From contig JAUJPP010000005.1 in assembly GCA_030562195.1 (NCBI GenBank), positions 39,357,106 through 39,421,105 on the forward strand: a stretch of 64,000 bases of DNA. The letters run 5' to 3'. Shown piece after piece: positions 60,676 to 64,000 of this stretch. Source of the DNA: Nipponacmea schrenckii. Lineage: Eukaryota; Mollusca; Gastropoda; Lottiidae. The notes beneath the pieces are model-generated. The model did not search any database and was not told the origin of the DNA. It worked only from the letters and a program-made list of their open reading frames with translations. The translations under genes and the position numbers were made by a program. Within the stretch, counting starts at the first letter, position 1, and each line of letters opens with the position of its first letter.

Positions 60676-63352
60676 CAATCCTTGAAATATCACAGAAATA
60701 TAGACATCTACATATCATATGATAAACATGTATTTCTTTACAATAATTTTCAAAATCACTAAAATACAGAAATACATAAATATAAATAATATGAACTTTT
60801 TTTATTCAATTGTAAGGGAACATGATATCAAATTTTTTAATTCTGGAGAGTGATACAATTAGCAAAAAATTAAGCTACGAGAATTAGCTGAAAATTTCTA
60901 AGTGTTCAGATTTTTTGAACTTTTGCCACCAACAAGTAATTTTGACTGAGATTATGTTACTTATACATCTTTATGATGTGTAATTATTGAAGAAAAACTA
61001 GAGACACTGTTGATTTATTGTGTATTTCTTTTAACAACTTAATCATTCTATACATTTCACATGTTTACAGGATGTGGTAGAAAAAAAAACACCCATCCTT
61101 ACAACCACAAAAATATACAAACAAATCATTAGAGTGGTAAGGGCTTAAAATTGTGTTGAAATTGTAACAGGATTTTAAAATGGTCACAGGATATTATCAA
61201 TCAAACAAAACAGACCAATTGGATGTGTGGATATTTTTTATTACACAATTTTCATGTTTAAGAAAATAAGTTTTTTTCTTACACAGCTTGCCCAACACTT
61301 CATTGTCAATTGGCCAAAATCTGGGGAAACAAAAATGTTATGAATATCAAAGACGCATTGTTATGCAATGTTTGTAAACTGTTGTTTGACTAAATTAAGG
61401 AATTTCTTGGTTGTTTTTTATTATATGAATCCTTGTTTGAAGAATTTCTTTTGTTTTTTGTTATTATATTAATATCCTTGTTTACATATTTCATTTTCTA
61501 AAGATCCAAATCAAAAATTATTATAATATTCATTAAGAAACATGTATAAAGTATATAATATTTACTTGATACAATATGTTAGAACTATATCTGACATTGC
61601 CATTTATAAAGTTTGATTTGTAACATGTTTAGAACATTTGAACACAAGATATATTGTAGATGCTATCATTTATTTATCTGATAACCAAATTATCCTTATT
61701 ATCTCTATACATATCCATCAAATTAAAATCTAAACATTTTAAGCTTCATGAAAGAAGTCCTTTAACTTGAAATCATATTGTCTGAAATCAACTAGTGTTC
61801 AACTAAAGATTCTAGACAATATATTTTGTGTATAAACAATCCTCATTTGGGTCAAATTTTACAGAATTCTTAATAAATAAGTAAATAAGCATGTACATAT
61901 TTGTGACTTGAATGACTTCTAAAAGTGAAAGGTACAAATCACAAATACAAGACAATATTATGGAATGAGCACACTTCTTTAATAAGGCTTCAGAACACAA
62001 AGACAAGATATTACATAATATTGTCTTTGTGTATAAAATTAACGATGTTTATTATTATGATTACTCGTTATCAATTACAATAACCCAGATTTTTTAAGAT
62101 CTTTATATCAAAATGAGATCACAAGGAAGAACGGACGGATGCACTCTTCTCAAGGTTACAAAGATCTAGATTAACTTTCACTTTCAATATCATTCAGATA
62201 ACAATTCAATTTTTGGAAAATAAATATGACATGGATAAATATACTAAATTTTCACTTTCCAAGCTCCACAATTATGAAAAGAAATCTTAAGGTTTTTCCA
62301 TTTTATTTACTACTGTACAACTATTGTGAGAATTTATTAGTTGGTTGGTAGATGACAAGTTAATATCAGCTTCTTGCGTAAACATTTCTCGTAAACATTA
62401 CTCAGAGGTCAAATATCATGTTAAGATTTTGGGAAAGGTGACTGTGAAAGTTCTAAAAGGGTAAAAAAACACTAAAAATTAAAAACTCATCAAAAAAGGT
62501 GATTAAATGATTTGTAGCAATCTTGTTCCTGATGGATGGGTTGTTTTTGATAATAGTGAAATTGTAGCCATGAGTAAATAATTAAATCATTTAAGTACAA
62601 CATAAATGGTGTCATATAAATATAATATGTCAAGTTAGTACTATAAGGTCAAGTTTGGAAGTGAGATTATTGCTGTTTTTATATATAGAAAAGGCCAGAA
62701 GCTAAATACACATCCCAGACAATGCTACCTTTTTTTATATCATACACATAATTGTAGCCATGAGCCTTATTCTTCCTCTTGGTATGTATGGCGTCAGTTT
62801 TGGTGGGGGGGGGGAATCAGTATCGCAGATGTTAAGTAAGGTGTGATTTACTCCTACAGTCCAACCAACAAGCTGAGAATTGGGCCGAGATTGTCTGTTT
62901 TTTACAATGTCATTAACAATTAATTCAGTACAGGGCTATGAGGGACATGTGTTGATAAATAACATTCTTGTCTCCTGTAGTTGGTATCATATTACAGATT
63001 AATTGTTTTACCAGGAACAAGTAGAATTTACCATCTTAGTATTAGTTTACTCAAATATCACCTTCAATTCCCCAGTTTTAGATTTTTTTTTCTTTTTGCA
63101 ACAATGAAAAAATAATTTCATTTTCCAAGTGACCATTGCTTGAACAAAATGCATCTTAGAACTAACGGAACTGACTCTATCATTTCAGATAGTCAAAAAT
63201 TTAACATTTTATTGGACCCTATGGCTTCTTCTGTGTCTAGTCTCTTTCTTCTACTTCTGTGAGTCTTCTTTCTGTTTGTGAAGAGCGACAAGCTCTTATG
63301 GTTTCTGTTTGTTTTGTTCCTTCTTCAGTAATTCTCAAAAACATACTCAGAT
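60676..63352. other. No recognisable gene
   Basis: AT-rich sequence with no exon that I can assign to NOC2L or another gene. A G-run of 10 lies near 62,804. Confidence 0.45.
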
Positions 63353-63567
63353 AATTCAGGATTTATAGAAATACAGTAATTTGATTGGATAGCAAAACTG
63401 AAATTTAAATTGATTTTAGCAATTGACAAATCAGGTGCCTTATTCTGGACAACTTTTCTTAAAATGATTTTAGTGTTCTAGTCATTCAGTTGGTTCTCAC
63501 TAAAATTGATTTAAAATTTAGTGATATTATCCAATCATATTACTGTATTTCTTAAAAAGCCTGGATT
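63353..63567. mobile_element. Foldback element, about 215 bp
   Basis: GAAATACAGTAATTTGATTG plus GATA and ATTTAAATTGATTTTAG are mirrored by CTAAAATTGATTTAAAATTT and TATCCAATCATATTACTGTA plus TTTC. Arms are about 65 bp with mismatches. Confidence 0.8.
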
Positions 63568-64000
63568 AAACCCTGTGGTGTCCAAAATATATGTGGATTA
63601 TTTGCGATTGTGATACACTGACAATGTTACATATATTAACCACTGGAAAAAAGGAAAATTAGTTTTGTTTCATAATCATGTTTTTGACAATATGTTCAAG
63701 CTCATTGCAATTTAAAAACACAACTCACAAAGGAGATATTGTTTACGATTGCTTCAACCTTCATTATCAAACTTTATCAAATGTTAGCAATTAACATTTG
63801 GGAAATTAATATCGATCTTTGCATTCCAATTAATTTGTTGTACCACTTGCTTGCCTTCTATCATATCTTTTTATACCAATATATTGTAGTTAGCAATTAC
63901 ATTAAACCAAGTCCTTAAATGTTAACTTGTGCATCAGACCAATGCTGATGGCCATTGACATTTTCATCCAGAAATTGCTAGAAGAACTTGACATACATCA
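63568..64000. other. No recognisable gene
   Basis: AT-rich end of the window; nothing supported. Confidence 0.4.

Overview
The window is AT-rich animal DNA with GT-AG introns, dense minisatellites, SINEs and foldback elements. It is most likely from a mollusc, probably a gastropod. The main reason is the repeat family whose ends carry TATACGCCCACAT-type hairpins and a GTCC/GTCGG microsatellite, with a tandem core, which resembles mollusc 'pearl'-type elements. The taxon is inferred from this style and is not proven.

Layout. (1) 1-6,910 is a large imperfect palindrome. Each arm carries one two-exon gene for a small secreted precursor: signal peptide, short cationic peptide ending in an amidation/dibasic site, then an acidic tail with one canonical EF-hand. 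The two genes are divergent. The centre (2,182-4,350) is a tandem-core mobile element plus a 180-bp foldback MITE. (2) 6,910-14,600 is repeat-rich. It holds three tandem arrays, a decayed Ty3/gypsy-like protease region on the minus strand, and a second palindrome that reuses the outer arm of the first and keeps only an orphan piece of exon 2. (3) 16,957-24,108 (+) is a complete ten-exon gene for the mitochondrial 2-oxoglutarate/malate carrier (SLC25A11), 319 residues. Its intron 4 holds a second tandem-core element, and its intron 3 a 61-bp minisatellite that echoes the start of exon 4. (4) 29,012-32,873 (-) holds the last seven exons of NOC2L (nucleolar complex protein 2), convergent with SLC25A11. 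Its last exon has an in-frame stop followed by a long shifted open frame. (5) 33,000-64,000 contains no exon I can recognise with confidence. It is either the 5' part of NOC2L with very long introns or intergenic DNA. It is full of minisatellites (units of 22, 26, 27, 37, 37, 38, 41, 45 and 51 bp), SINEs and foldback elements.

Function. SLC25A11 (inner-membrane 2-oxoglutarate/malate exchange, malate-aspartate shuttle) and NOC2L (60S ribosome assembly) are housekeeping genes. The paired EF-hand precursors are the accessory, possibly lineage-specific part: the tails are identical in protein while the short cationic peptide differs. Several minisatellites occur as a long array plus a short cluster elsewhere, often in opposite orientation.
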